DNA of 9,246 bases, from positions 1-9,246 of the forward strand of contig CALMNY010000190.1 of NCBI GenBank assembly GCA_937872125.1. Reading direction: 5' to 3'. The stretch's first letter is position 1; each line of letters opens with the position of its first letter. The notes beneath the pieces were generated by a model. It was not told the DNA's origin, did no database searches, and worked only from the letters and a program-made list of their open reading frames with translations. The position numbers and the translations under genes were made by a program. Source of the DNA: an uncultured Candidatus Competibacteraceae bacterium. Its GTDB lineage: Bacteria > Pseudomonadota > Gammaproteobacteria > Competibacterales > Competibacteraceae. Positions 1-7,589 of this stretch are shown in pieces.

Positions 1-893
1 CCATCGTCGGTGCGGCGGGGTTGTTGCCCACCCTGGCGGCGGCGCGGGCCGGCAAACGGGTATTGCTGGCCAACAAGGAAGCTCTGGTCATGGCCGGGCC
101 GCTGTTCATGGCGGCGATTCGCCAACAGGGCGCGGAATTGCTGCCGATTGACAGCGAACACAATGCAGTGTTTCAGTGCCTGCCGCCGGCGTTCGCCGCT
201 GAAGGGCTGGAGGCGGTGGGTGTCCGGCGCATCCTGCTGACCGGTTCCGGCGGGCCATTTCGCACGACGCCGCTGGACCAGTTGCCGAACGTCACCCCGG
301 ATCAGGCCTGCGCCCATCCCAACTGGCGCATGGGGCGAAAAATCTCGGTGGATTCCGCCACCATGATGAACAAGGGGCTGGAAGTGATCGAGGCCCATTG
401 GCTGTTCGCCGCGTCGCCCGAACGGATCGAGGTGGTGATTCATCCGCAAAGCGTGATTCATTCGATGGTGGAATACGAAGACGGCTCGGTGCTGGCGCAA
501 CTGGGCCACCCCGACATGCGCACCCCCATCGCCCACGCGCTGGCCTGGCCGCGCCGGCTGGCGTCGGGTGTCGCGTTTCTCGATTTCACCCGTCTGGGGC
601 CGCTGGAATTCCAGGCGCCGGATATTGCCCGGTTTCCCTGTTTGCGACTGGCCTTCGCCGCGCTGAACGCGGGCGGAACCGCGCCGGCTATTCTGAACGC
701 GGCTAATGAAGTCGCCGTGCAAGCGTTCCTCGATCAACAGATTCGCTATACCGACATCGCCGCCGTGGTGGAACGGACTTTGGAACGGGTTCCGACGCGC
801 GGGGTCAATACGCTGGCGACAATCCTCGCCGACGACGCCCAGGCGCGCGCCGTGGCGGGGGACATTATTGCCGCGCGCATGGCGGGGAGATGA
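1..893 (+). CDS. dxr: 1-deoxy-D-xylulose 5-phosphate reductoisomerase, 5'-truncated
   Basis: Cytoplasmic NADPH- and divalent-metal-dependent enzyme that converts 1-deoxy-D-xylulose 5-phosphate to 2-C-methyl-D-erythritol 4-phosphate, the first committed step of the MEP isoprenoid pathway. The reading frame is open from the left edge (first whole codon at 3), leaving 296 visible residues, about three quarters of the usual ~398; the N-terminal NADPH-binding part is outside the window. Visible family motifs are LLANKEALV, then SEHNAVFQ with the metal ligands Asp (150-152) and Glu (156-158), GSGGPF, the flexible-loop NWRMG, and [15 protein letters not shown] with the third metal-ligand Glu (381-383). 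[10 protein letters not shown] and LNAANE follow. The gene ends 16 bases before rseP, as in other proteobacteria. No disruption is visible. The identification is close to certain. Confidence 0.97.
   Translation, partial: IVGAAGLLPTLAAARAGKRVLLANKEALVMAGPLFMAAIRQQGAELLPIDSEHNAVFQCLPPAFAAEGLEAVGVRRILLTGSGGPFRTTPLDQLPNVTPDQACAHPNWRMGRKISVDSATMMNKGLEVIEAHWLFAASPERIEVVIHPQSVIHSMVEYEDGSVLAQLGHPDMRTPIAHALAWPRRLASGVAFLDFTRLGPLEFQAPDIARFPCLRLAFAALNAGGTAPAILNAANEVAVQAFLDQQIRYTDIAAVVERTLERVPTRGVNTLATILADDAQARAVAGDIIAARMAGR
782..810 (+). promoter_or_regulatory. candidate sigma-E-like promoter inside the end of dxr
   Basis: A GGAACGG element at 782-788 is followed, after 16 bases, by TCAATA at 805-810. 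The sigma-E consensus is roughly GGAACTT, a spacer of about 16, then TCAAA or TCTGA, so the match is partial (GGAAC plus TCAA). It lies about 100 bases upstream of rseP. In E. coli, rseP, bamA and skp are known members of the sigma-E envelope-stress regulon, which makes the position plausible. The motif lies within coding sequence and could be chance. Confidence 0.25.
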
Positions 894-894
894 G

Positions 895-899
895 AGGAG
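895..899 (+). promoter_or_regulatory. Shine-Dalgarno site that sets the rseP TTG start
   Basis: AGGAG lies 10 bases before TTG at 910-912. The rseP frame is open far upstream inside dxr, so this site together with the expected N-terminus (membrane helix leading into HEFGH) decides the start. Confidence 0.7.
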
Positions 900-909
900 T
901 AGCAGTCCG

Positions 910-2262
910 TTGATTTCGTTACTGGCTTTTATTGTGACTCTGGGCGTGTTGATCACCGTCCACGAATTCGGCCATTTCTGGGTGGCCCGCCGGCTGGGGG
1001 TCAAGGTGCTCCGGTTTTCCATCGGCTTTGGCAAGCCGTTGTGGCAACGGCGCGGCCGGGACGGAACCGAGTATGTAATCGCCGCCCTGCCGCTGGGCGG
1101 CTATGTGAAAATGCTGGACGAGCGTGAGGGTGAGGTTCCAGCCGCTGAACTGCCCTTGGCCTTCAACCGCCAGCCGGTCGGCTCGCGCATCGCCATCGTG
1201 CTGGCCGGGCCGCTTGGCAACTTCCTGTTCGCCATTCTGGCCTACAGCCTGATGTTCATGATCGGCGTGCCCGGCGTCAAGCCGGTGCTGGACGATCCCA
1301 AGCCGGCTTCGCTGGCGGCGGCGAGCGGCTTCCAGAAGGGTGATGTGATCGTCGCAGTGGATGGCAAGCCCACGCCGACTCTAAGCGCAGTCATGCTGGA
1401 ACTGGTGGATCGCGCCATGAGCGACGAGGCGATCCAGGTCGAAGTGGTGGATGCCGACGAGCGGGCGCGGGTCCGGGTGCTGGATGCGCGCGACGTCGGC
1501 GAGTTGGGCGAAGCGGCGCAGGTGTTCGACCGGCTGGGCTTGCGGCCATGGCGGCCGGTGTTGCCGGCGGTGATCGGTCAGGTGACGCGCGACGGTGCGG
1601 CGGAGCGGGCCGGCCTGCAACCGGGTGACCGCATCCTGCTGGCCGCCGGCGAAGTGATGACGGACTGGGAACAGTGGCGCACGTTGATCCAGCGGCATCC
1701 AGGCCAGCCGTTCAGCGTGCGGATCGAACGCGGCGGCGCCGAGCAGACGCTCGAACTGACGCCCGACGCACGGGAAACCGAGCAGGGCGAACGGGTCGGC
1801 TTTATCGGCGCCATCGCCGAAGTGCCCGCTGACCTCGCTCAAAGCGTGCGGGTCGTGGTACGGTATGGGCCGCTGGATGCCGTGGGCGCGGCGCTGGGCA
1901 AAACCTGGGACATGTCGCTGCTGACGCTGCGGATGCTGGGCCGGATGCTGGTCGGCAGAGCCTCGCTGGACAATCTCAGCGGGCCGTTGACGATTGCGCA
2001 ATTCGCCGGCCAGGCGGCCAGCGCCGGCGCCATGGCGTTTTTGTCGCTGCTGGCCCTGATCAGCCTCAGCCTGGGGGTTTTGAACCTGCTGCCGGTGCCG
2101 GTGTTGGACGGCGGGCATTTGCTGTATTACCTCATCGAGCTGGTCAAAGGGAGTCCGCTGTCTGACGCAGTGCAGAATTTCGGCCAGCGGGTGGGGCTTG
2201 CGGTCCTGGTGCTGTTGATGGGGCTGGCTCTGTTCAATGATTTCAACCGTCTGCTGGGATAG
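910..2262 (+). CDS. rseP: RseP, site-2 intramembrane zinc metalloprotease
   Basis: Inner-membrane protease that cleaves the anti-sigma factor RseA after DegS, releasing sigma-E; family members also clear remnant signal peptides. The TTG start at 910 gives 450 residues, the same length as E. coli RseP. The first membrane helix carries the zinc motif HEFGH at residues 18-22 (His18, Glu19, His22). Two periplasmic PDZ domains follow: one around residues 115-200 with [10 protein letters not shown] near 144, the second around 205-290 with [10 protein letters not shown] near 239. The C-terminal membrane part has the LDG motif with the third zinc ligand Asp400, and the protein ends in FNDFNRLLG. All catalytic residues are present. 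It sits between dxr and bamA, the usual arrangement. A longer form reading back into dxr is unlikely, because homologues begin with this helix and the ribosome site fits TTG 910. Confidence 0.96.
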   Translation: MISLLAFIVTLGVLITVHEFGHFWVARRLGVKVLRFSIGFGKPLWQRRGRDGTEYVIAALPLGGYVKMLDEREGEVPAAELPLAFNRQPVGSRIAIVLAGPLGNFLFAILAYSLMFMIGVPGVKPVLDDPKPASLAAASGFQKGDVIVAVDGKPTPTLSAVMLELVDRAMSDEAIQVEVVDADERARVRVLDARDVGELGEAAQVFDRLGLRPWRPVLPAVIGQVTRDGAAERAGLQPGDRILLAAGEVMTDWEQWRTLIQRHPGQPFSVRIERGGAEQTLELTPDARETEQGERVGFIGAIAEVPADLAQSVRVVVRYGPLDAVGAALGKTWDMSLLTLRMLGRMLVGRASLDNLSGPLTIAQFAGQAASAGAMAFLSLLALISLSLGVLNLLPVPVLDGGHLLYYLIELVKGSPLSDAVQNFGQRVGLAVLVLLMGLALFNDFNRLLG

Positions 2263-2297
2263 GACTGCCGACCCTGGCCTTGGGTGACTACGCATTT

Positions 2298-4616
2298 ATG
2301 AACTTGTATCGCTCTCTGCTGTTTTCGCTGGGCTTGCTGGTCCTGAGCGCCCAGGCCCACGCCGCTGCGTTCGTCGTGCGCGATATCCAGGTTGAGGGTT
2401 TGCAACGGATCTCCGCCGGCACCGTGTTCAACTACCTCCCGGTGCAGGTGGGTGCGACGGTGTCGGAGAAGGATTACCCGGACATCATCCGCGCGCTGTT
2501 CAAAACCGGGTTCTTCACCGATGTGAACCTGGAGCGCAAGGGCGATGCGCTGGTGATCACCGTAACCGAGCGGCCCGCCATCGCCGAGGTCAAGATTACC
2601 GGCAACAGCGACATCAGCACCGACGATCTCAAAAAAGCCCTGACCGGTGTTGGCCTGGCCGAGGGCCGGGTGTTCGACCGGTCGCTGCTCGACAAGGTGG
2701 AGCAGGAATTGCTGCGGCAGTACTACAGCCGTGGCCGGTACGCGGTGCAGATCAAGAGCCAGGTGCAACCGCTGGAGCGCAACCGGGTCGCGGTTACCAT
2801 TGAAATCTCGGAAGGGGCGGTGGCTAGCATCAGTCAGATCACGATTGTCGGCAACAAGGCGTTTACCGAAAAGGAGTTGCTGAACCAACTGCAATCGTCC
2901 ACGCCCGGCTGGTTCTCCTTCTTCACCAAGGATGATCAGTATTCCAAGCAGAAACTGGGGGCCGACATCGAAACTCTGCGCTCGTTCTACCTGGACCGGG
3001 GCTACCTCAAGTTCAATGTGGATTCCACTCAGGTTTCGATTACCCCGGACAAAAGGGATGTCTACATTACCCTCAATATTACCGAGGGCGAGCCGTACAC
3101 GGTGGCGGATGTGCAACTGAGCGGGGATTTCGGCGTCGTTGCCGAACCGGACCTGCGCAAGCTGATCGCGCTCAAGCCGGGTGACGTTTTTTCCCGCGCC
3201 AAGCTGACCGAGACCGCCAAGGCGATGGGTGAGCGGCTGGGCGAGGAGGGCTACGCCTTTGCTAACGTCAACGCTGTGCCGCGCGTAGACGATGCGGCCC
3301 ACCAGGTGGCGCTGAATTTCGTAGTGGATCCGGGCAAGCGGGTCTATGTCCGGCGGGTCAATTTCCAGGGCAACATCAAGACCCAGGATGACGTACTGCG
3401 CCGGGAGGTGCGGCAGACGGAAGGCTCGTGGTTCTCGACCAAGGACACCGAACGCTCCAAGACCCGTTTGCAGCGGCTGGATTACCTGGAAAGCGTCAAT
3501 CTGGAAACGCCCGCCGTGCCGGGGACCAACGACCAGGTGGACGCCAACTTCACCGTGGTTGAGCGGCCCTCGGGCAGCCTGATGTTCGGTATCGGCTATG
3601 GTCAGGACGCGGGCCTGTTGCTGAACGCCAGCCTTACCCAGAACAATTTTCTGGGTACCGGCAACCAGCTTGGCCTGGTGCTGAACAACAGCGATACCGG
3701 TCAGAACTACAATATTTCCTACAACAACCCCTACTATACCCCTGACGGCGTCAGCCTTGGGTTCCAGCTTTTCTATCGGGAAATCGACAGTGCCGAGGCG
3801 AATACGGCCGACTATATTTTAAACAGTTATGGCGCCCAGGTTAATTTCGGATTTCCGCTTAACGAATTCGATACTTTGCGGTTGAGTCCAGGCTACGAGC
3901 ACATCTGGATTGACACGTTCGGGTGTGGAGGACCGGAAACTGAGACGTTCAATGAGACGCCGCAGGAAATTTGCGAGTACGTGAGCCAGAACGGCGATAC
4001 CTACAACGAGTTCAAGTTGAACGCCAGTTGGGCGCGTGACAGCCGCAATCGGGTCATTTTTCCAACGAACGGTTACTTGAACCAGCTTGCTGCCGAGATC
4101 GCCATTCCGGGCAGCGATGCCGAATTCTACAAGCTGAGCTATCGGGGTATTGCCTACTTCCCGCTGGCGCGTTGGCTGACGTGGACGGTGGGCGGTGAAG
4201 TGGGCTACGGCGATGGATATGGCGATACCGATGAATTGCCCTTCTTCGAGAATTTCTATGCAGGCGGCCTGCGCTCGGTGCGTGGCTGGAAAGCCAATAC
4301 TCTAGGCCCTCGCTACAGTAACGATGAACCTGGCGGCGGCTCATTCAAGACTATCGCCAGTACCCAGATGATTCTTCCCGTACCGTTCCTGGAAAAATCC
4401 GAAAATGTGCGGCTGGCGGCGTTTTTTGATGTTGGCAACGTATTCGCCACTCCGAGTGATTTCGACGCTAACGAATTACGCTACTCAGTCGGTTTGGCCG
4501 GGTTTTGGATTTCGCCGCTGGGACCCATCGTGTTAAGCGTTGCCGCTCCGCTCAATGAAAAATCCGGGGACGAAACGGAAGTATTCCAGTTTTCCTTTGG
4601 CGTACCGCTGAATTGA
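2298..4616 (+). CDS. bamA: BamA, outer-membrane protein assembly insertase (Omp85)
   Basis: Core of the BAM complex, which folds and inserts beta-barrel proteins into the outer membrane. The ATG at 2298 gives 772 residues (E. coli 810). Residues 1-22 form a signal peptide, with probable cleavage after AHA. Five POTRA domains follow at about 24-91, 92-172, 175-263, 266-344 and 347-421, then a 16-strand barrel from about 425 with the GIGYGQ opening and NNFLGTGN. The essential loop-6 motif VRGW has Arg662 (E. coli VRGF, Arg661). Loop 6 after it is much shorter than in E. coli, which accounts for much of the length difference. Cys543 and Cys559 sit in another extracellular loop. The C-terminus, [10 protein letters not shown], aligns with E. 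coli FQFNIGKTW but lacks the terminal aromatic. An in-frame TTG at 2280 would place six residues before the signal peptide and is less likely; the ribosome site for ATG 2298 is weak (GGTGA at 2283-2287). Confidence 0.97.
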   Translation: MNLYRSLLFSLGLLVLSAQAHAAAFVVRDIQVEGLQRISAGTVFNYLPVQVGATVSEKDYPDIIRALFKTGFFTDVNLERKGDALVITVTERPAIAEVKITGNSDISTDDLKKALTGVGLAEGRVFDRSLLDKVEQELLRQYYSRGRYAVQIKSQVQPLERNRVAVTIEISEGAVASISQITIVGNKAFTEKELLNQLQSSTPGWFSFFTKDDQYSKQKLGADIETLRSFYLDRGYLKFNVDSTQVSITPDKRDVYITLNITEGEPYTVADVQLSGDFGVVAEPDLRKLIALKPGDVFSRAKLTETAKAMGERLGEEGYAFANVNAVPRVDDAAHQVALNFVVDPGKRVYVRRVNFQGNIKTQDDVLRREVRQTEGSWFSTKDTERSKTRLQRLDYLESVNLETPAVPGTNDQVDANFTVVERPSGSLMFGIGYGQDAGLLLNASLTQNNFLGTGNQLGLVLNNSDTGQNYNISYNNPYYTPDGVSLGFQLFYREIDSAEANTADYILNSYGAQVNFGFPLNEFDTLRLSPGYEHIWIDTFGCGGPETETFNETPQEICEYVSQNGDTYNEFKLNASWARDSRNRVIFPTNGYLNQLAAEIAIPGSDAEFYKLSYRGIAYFPLARWLTWTVGGEVGYGDGYGDTDELPFFENFYAGGLRSVRGWKANTLGPRYSNDEPGGGSFKTIASTQMILPVPFLEKSENVRLAAFFDVGNVFATPSDFDANELRYSVGLAGFWISPLGPIVLSVAAPLNEKSGDETEVFQFSFGVPLN

Positions 4617-4675
4617 GGCTGAAGATTGATCTTGATTTTTTGTATTGGGGCGATGTCCCGCACTATTCTGCTGAT

Positions 4676-4680
4676 GGAGG
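4676..4680 (+). promoter_or_regulatory. Shine-Dalgarno site that sets the skp TTG start
   Basis: GGAGG lies 8 bases before TTG at 4689-4691, which opens a clean signal peptide. An ATG at 4682 is only 1 base from this site and in another frame, where it stops after seven codons, so TTG is the functional start. Confidence 0.75.
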
Positions 4681-4688
4681 TATGAACG

Positions 4689-5195
4689 TTGAAACTTGTG
4701 CGTAATGTATTGATCGCGGCCGCCTTGGCGTTGCCGGTTTCTCTGGCCCAGGCCGCCGATGTGAAGATTGGTTTTGTCAGCATCGCCAAGATTTTGAGCA
4801 GTGCGCCCCAGGCCGAAGCGGCCAGCAAGCGGCTGGAGCAGGAATTCGCGCCGCGTAAGAAGGGCCTGGATGATGCGCTTAAAGCACTGCGCAAGCAGGA
4901 AGAAAAACTGGCTAAGGATGGGGCCGTGATGAGCGACAGCCAGCGCCGCAGCCTGGAAAGTGAAGTTCGTAACCAGGCCCGGGAATTGAAGCGGACCAGC
5001 GATGAATTCCGGGAGGATTTCAACCTGCGCCGCAACGAGGAACTGGGCAAGTTCCAGAAGCAGGTGCTGGAGGTGATCAATGGTGTCGCCAAAGAGGAGG
5101 GCTTCGATCTGGTGATCAATGACAGCGCGACGCTGTACGCCAGTTCCCAGGTAGATGTGACGGACAAGGTGCTCAAGCGCCTGACGTCCAAGTAG
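4689..5195 (+). CDS. skp: Skp/OmpH periplasmic chaperone
   Basis: Trimeric periplasmic chaperone that binds unfolded outer-membrane proteins after Sec export and keeps them soluble on the way to BAM. The protein has 168 residues (E. coli Skp 161). Residues 1-22 are a signal peptide (MKLVRN, a hydrophobic stretch, then AQA) with mature Ala-Asp-Val. KIGFVSIAKIL is the first body strand typical of OmpH proteins. About residues 50-130 are a charged, Ala/Leu/Glu/Lys-rich helical hairpin (coiled-coil tentacle), and the chain returns to the body at GFDLVINDSATLYASSQVDVTDKVLKRL. The start is TTG with a strong GGAGG site. It sits 72 bases after bamA and 10 bases before lpxD, the standard position. The gap before it holds an A+T-rich stretch with six T's (4636-4641), but I see no convincing promoter or terminator there. 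Confidence 0.94.
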   Translation: MKLVRNVLIAAALALPVSLAQAADVKIGFVSIAKILSSAPQAEAASKRLEQEFAPRKKGLDDALKALRKQEEKLAKDGAVMSDSQRRSLESEVRNQARELKRTSDEFREDFNLRRNEELGKFQKQVLEVINGVAKEEGFDLVINDSATLYASSQVDVTDKVLKRLTSK

Positions 5196-5205
5196 CCGCA
5201 GAGAC

Positions 5206-6264
5206 ATGGTCACGCTGGGCGAAGTCGCAGCGGCGGCAGGCGCGCGTCTGCAAGGCGGCGATGCGGCAACGGTCGTGGTTGGCGTGGCGCCTCTGCATCG
5301 CGCCGGGCCAGGACAGCTCAGCTTCCTTATCCATCCCCGCTATCGCTCCTGCCTGGCGACTACCCAGGCCGCTGCGGTGATCCTGTCGCCCGAAGACGCC
5401 CGGGATTGCCCGGCGCCGGCGGTAATGGCCGCCAACCCGCAGGTCGCCTATGCCCGGGCGGCGGCACTGTTCGAACCGGCGGCTGAGGCGCAGCGTGGCG
5501 TTCATCCAACGGCCTGGGTCAGTCCCACTGCGGTGGTCGCCGCCGACGCCTGGATTGGCCCGCACTGTGCGGTGGAAGCAGGCGCGGTGATCGAGACCGG
5601 CGTGATCGTGGGGCCGGGCTGCGTGATTGGCGAACAGGCGGTGATCGGAGCGGGAAGCCGGCTGGTGGCGCGGGTGACGGTTTGCCACCGAGTGCGGCTG
5701 GGGCGGCGGGTGCTGGCGCATCCGGGCGCAGTGATCGGCAGCGACGGTTTTGGTCTGGCGCTGGATGCGGGCGGCCGCTGGCTCAGAATTCCCCAACTGG
5801 GCTGCGTGGTGGTTGGCGATGATGTCGAGATCGGCGCTAATACCACCATTGATCGCGGTGCGCTGGAAGACACCGTGATTGAGGACGGAGTCAAGCTGGA
5901 CAATCAGATTCAGGTGGCCCACAACGTCCACATTGGCGCCCACAGCGCGCTGGCCGGCTGCGTGGGCATTGCTGGCAGCGCCCGGATTGGCCGGCATTGC
6001 ATGATCGGCGGCGGTGTCGGTATCGCCGGTCATCTGGAAATCGCCGACCGGGTGCAGATTACCGGCATGTCGCTGGTCACCCAGTCCATTACCGAGCCGG
6101 GTACGTATTCTTCGGGACTGGCGGTGGAGCCTAACCGGCGGTGGAACAAGATCAGCGCCCGCCTGCGCCGGCTGGATGAACTGTTCCGGCGGTTGATCGC
6201 CCTGGAACGAACAATCAATCGAAATAACGCCCCGCCCTTACTCAGCCAAAACGACCAGGATTGA
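5206..6264 (+). CDS. lpxD: LpxD, UDP-3-O-(3-hydroxyacyl)glucosamine N-acyltransferase
   Basis: Cytoplasmic homotrimer that transfers a 3-hydroxyacyl chain from acyl-ACP to the 2-amino group of UDP-3-O-acyl-glucosamine, the third step of lipid A synthesis. The protein has 352 residues (E. coli 341). The N-terminal uridine-binding domain is about residues 1-100 ([24 protein letters not shown]). A left-handed beta-helix of hexapeptide repeats runs from about 100 to 290 (many I/V-G-x-x repeats, [18 protein letters not shown]). A C-terminal helix follows ([18 protein letters not shown]). The catalytic His239 in QVAHNVHIG and conserved His276 match E. coli numbering exactly. Positions aligned with E. 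coli Met290 and Met292, which line the acyl pocket, are Leu290 and Thr292. ATG 5206 lies 10 bases after skp, with only a weak GCAGAG ribosome site; translational coupling is likely. Confidence 0.97.
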   Translation: MVTLGEVAAAAGARLQGGDAATVVVGVAPLHRAGPGQLSFLIHPRYRSCLATTQAAAVILSPEDARDCPAPAVMAANPQVAYARAAALFEPAAEAQRGVHPTAWVSPTAVVAADAWIGPHCAVEAGAVIETGVIVGPGCVIGEQAVIGAGSRLVARVTVCHRVRLGRRVLAHPGAVIGSDGFGLALDAGGRWLRIPQLGCVVVGDDVEIGANTTIDRGALEDTVIEDGVKLDNQIQVAHNVHIGAHSALAGCVGIAGSARIGRHCMIGGGVGIAGHLEIADRVQITGMSLVTQSITEPGTYSSGLAVEPNRRWNKISARLRRLDELFRRLIALERTINRNNAPPLLSQNDQD

Positions 6265-6274
6265 AATAAAAGTG

Positions 6275-6727
6275 ATGAATGAATCCATGGATATTCAGGA
6301 AATTCTGGAATACTTGCCGCATCGTTACCCATTTCTGCTGATTGACCGGGTGCTGGCGATTGAGCCGGGGCGGTCGCTGACCGGTCTCAAGAACGTCAGT
6401 TTCAACGAACCCTTTTTCCTGGGACACTTTCCGCAACGACCGATCATGCCCGGCGTGCTGATTCTGGAAGCACTGGCGCAGGCGACCGGCGTTCTGGCGT
6501 TCAAGAGCGACGGTGGGAAGCCCGACCATCGTTCCATGTACTACCTGGTGGGCGTGGACAATGCCCGGTTCAAGCGTCCGGTGGGGCCGGGCGATCAACT
6601 GATCCTGGAGGTTCGGCTGGATCGGGTCAAGCGCGACATCGGTAAATTCACCTGCGAAGCCAAAGTGGACGGGCAGTTGGCGGCGTCCGCCGAGCTGATG
6701 TGCGCTAAGCGGGACATCAACCCGTGA
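6275..6727 (+). CDS. fabZ: FabZ, (3R)-hydroxyacyl-ACP dehydratase
   Basis: Cytoplasmic hot-dog-fold enzyme of type II fatty acid synthesis that dehydrates 3-hydroxyacyl-ACP to trans-2-enoyl-ACP. It competes with LpxA and LpxD for the same 3-hydroxyacyl-ACP pool. The catalytic pair is His51 in [11 protein letters not shown] and Glu65 in [24 protein letters not shown] near the N-terminus and [13 protein letters not shown] are family hallmarks. The length of about 150 residues is normal. The start is uncertain among GTG 6272, ATG 6275 and ATG 6287. The last gives [16 protein letters not shown], closest to the P. aeruginosa protein as I recall it, and none has a strong ribosome site (AGGA at 6257-6260 is far). 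I list ATG 6275. It follows lpxD by 10 bases and its stop overlaps the lpxA start. Confidence 0.95.
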   Translation: MNESMDIQEILEYLPHRYPFLLIDRVLAIEPGRSLTGLKNVSFNEPFFLGHFPQRPIMPGVLILEALAQATGVLAFKSDGGKPDHRSMYYLVGVDNARFKRPVGPGDQLILEVRLDRVKRDIGKFTCEAKVDGQLAASAELMCAKRDINP

Positions 6728-7497
6728 TTGATCCGCGCGCCGCAGTGGACCCAACGGCCCGACTGGCGCCAGACGTCAGCGTAGGGCCGTTCTCGGTGAT
6801 CGGCGCGGATGTGGAGATCGGCGCTGGGACCTGGATCGGGCCGCACGTGGTGATCCAGGGACCGACCCGGATTGGCCGCGACAACCGGATTTACCAGTTC
6901 AGTTCGCTGGGCGAAATCCCGCAGGACAAGAAATATGGCGGCGAGCCGACCCGCCTGGAAATCGGTGACCGCAACACCATCCGCGAGTTCGTCACCATCA
7001 ATCGTGGCACCGTGCAGGATGCCGGGATGACCCGCCTGGGCGATGACAACTGGATCATGGCTTATGTCCACATCGCGCACGATTGCGTGGTTGGTGACCG
7101 GGCCATCTTCGCCAACGGGGCGTCGCTGGCTGGCCATGTCCATGTTGAAGATGACGTGGTGCTGGGCGGCTTCGCCCTGGTGTACCAGTTCACCCGGCTG
7201 GGGGTGCACAGCTTTTGTGGCTTCGCCTGTGGGGTGCATCGGGATGTGCCGCCTTACGTGACCGTGGCGGGTTATCGCGCCGAGCCGCACGGTATCAATG
7301 CCGAGGGTCTGCGCCGGCGCGGCTTTGCTGATGCGGAGATTCAGGCGGTTCGCCGCGCCTATAAGGTCATTTATCGCGCCAATCTGCGGCTGGAGGAGGC
7401 GGTGGATAAGGTGCGGGAGATGACGGCGGAATGGCCGCGTTTGCAAATCCTGGCTGATTTTTTGGCGGCGCCGTCCCGTAATGGGATCGTTCGGTAG
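6724..7497 (+). CDS. lpxA: LpxA, UDP-N-acetylglucosamine O-acyltransferase
   Basis: Cytoplasmic homotrimer that catalyses the first step of lipid A synthesis, moving a 3-hydroxyacyl chain from ACP to the 3-OH of UDP-GlcNAc. The GTG start at 6724 overlaps the fabZ stop by 4 bases (GTGA), suggesting translational coupling. The protein has 257 residues (E. coli 262). Hexapeptide beta-helix repeats fill about residues 1-185, followed by an all-helical C-terminal domain. The catalytic base is His119 in HIAHDC (E. coli His125, with a six-residue shorter N-terminal coil). Lys70, His116, His138 and Arg198 match E. coli Lys76, His122, His144 and Arg204. Two E. coli active-site histidines differ: His99 is Asn93 and His160 is Tyr154. 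The acyl-length ruler position (Gly173 in E. coli, Met in P. aeruginosa) is Phe167. The remainder is canonical, including LRRRGF. Confidence 0.97.
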   Translation: MIDPRAAVDPTARLAPDVSVGPFSVIGADVEIGAGTWIGPHVVIQGPTRIGRDNRIYQFSSLGEIPQDKKYGGEPTRLEIGDRNTIREFVTINRGTVQDAGMTRLGDDNWIMAYVHIAHDCVVGDRAIFANGASLAGHVHVEDDVVLGGFALVYQFTRLGVHSFCGFACGVHRDVPPYVTVAGYRAEPHGINAEGLRRRGFADAEIQAVRRAYKVIYRANLRLEEAVDKVREMTAEWPRLQILADFLAAPSRNGIVR

Positions 7498-7510
7498 TAC
7501 GGATTCGGTC

Positions 7511-7549
7511 CACGGAAGACACGGAAGACACGGACGGGAAGACACGGAG
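7511..7549. repeat. 9-bp tandem repeat in the lpxA-lpxB gap
   Basis: Two exact CACGGAAGA units at 7511-7519 and 7520-7528 are followed by an interrupted unit (CACGGACGGGAAGA, 7529-7542) and a partial CACGGAG at 7543-7549. The repeat lies in the only gap of appreciable size within the lpx block (7498-7589). It is strongly purine-biased on the + strand. Similar short ACACGGAAG-type arrays are, from general recollection, scattered between genes in various bacterial genomes; no function is visible here. Confidence 0.8.
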
Positions 7550-7574
7550 CGGTGGCTTCGTGTTGATGGAAGAT

Positions 7575-7579
7575 GAGGA
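7575..7579 (+). promoter_or_regulatory. Shine-Dalgarno site that sets the lpxB start
   Basis: GAGGA lies 10 bases before ATG 7590. Upstream in-frame GTG 7560, TTG 7563 and ATG 7566 would add 8 to 10 acidic residues not expected in the family, so ATG 7590 is preferred. A weaker GGTGG at 7551-7555 could serve ATG 7566. Confidence 0.6.
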
Positions 7580-7589
7580 CCGGTTGTCT

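Noticed and set aside
706..909. Upstream extension of the rseP frame inside dxr
   Set aside because: It is open but overlaps dxr coding sequence; family N-termini and the AGGAG site support TTG 910.
1381..2295. Long - strand open frame (304 codons) opposite rseP
   Set aside because: Its composition (His, Gln, Arg, Pro repeats) is typical of a shadow of the RseP codons, and no motif or ribosome site supports it.
2127..3302. Long - strand open frame (391 codons) opposite rseP and bamA
   Set aside because: It lies antisense to two clearly identified genes, shows no recognisable domain and is rich in Arg, His, Gln and Leu as expected from the complement of G+C-rich coding sequence.
4622..4641. 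Possible terminator between bamA and skp (AAGAT/ATCTT followed by six T's)
   Set aside because: The stem is only 5 A+T-rich pairs around a 2-base loop, too weak and too tight for an intrinsic terminator, and the downstream genes belong to the same unit.
4664..4669. TATTCT as a -10 box for skp
   Set aside because: It matches the consensus at four of six positions, but no acceptable -35 element lies 16-18 bases upstream.
6595..7545. Long - strand open frame (316 codons) opposite fabZ and lpxA
   Set aside because: It is antisense to well-conserved lpxA with no family resemblance; a shadow frame.
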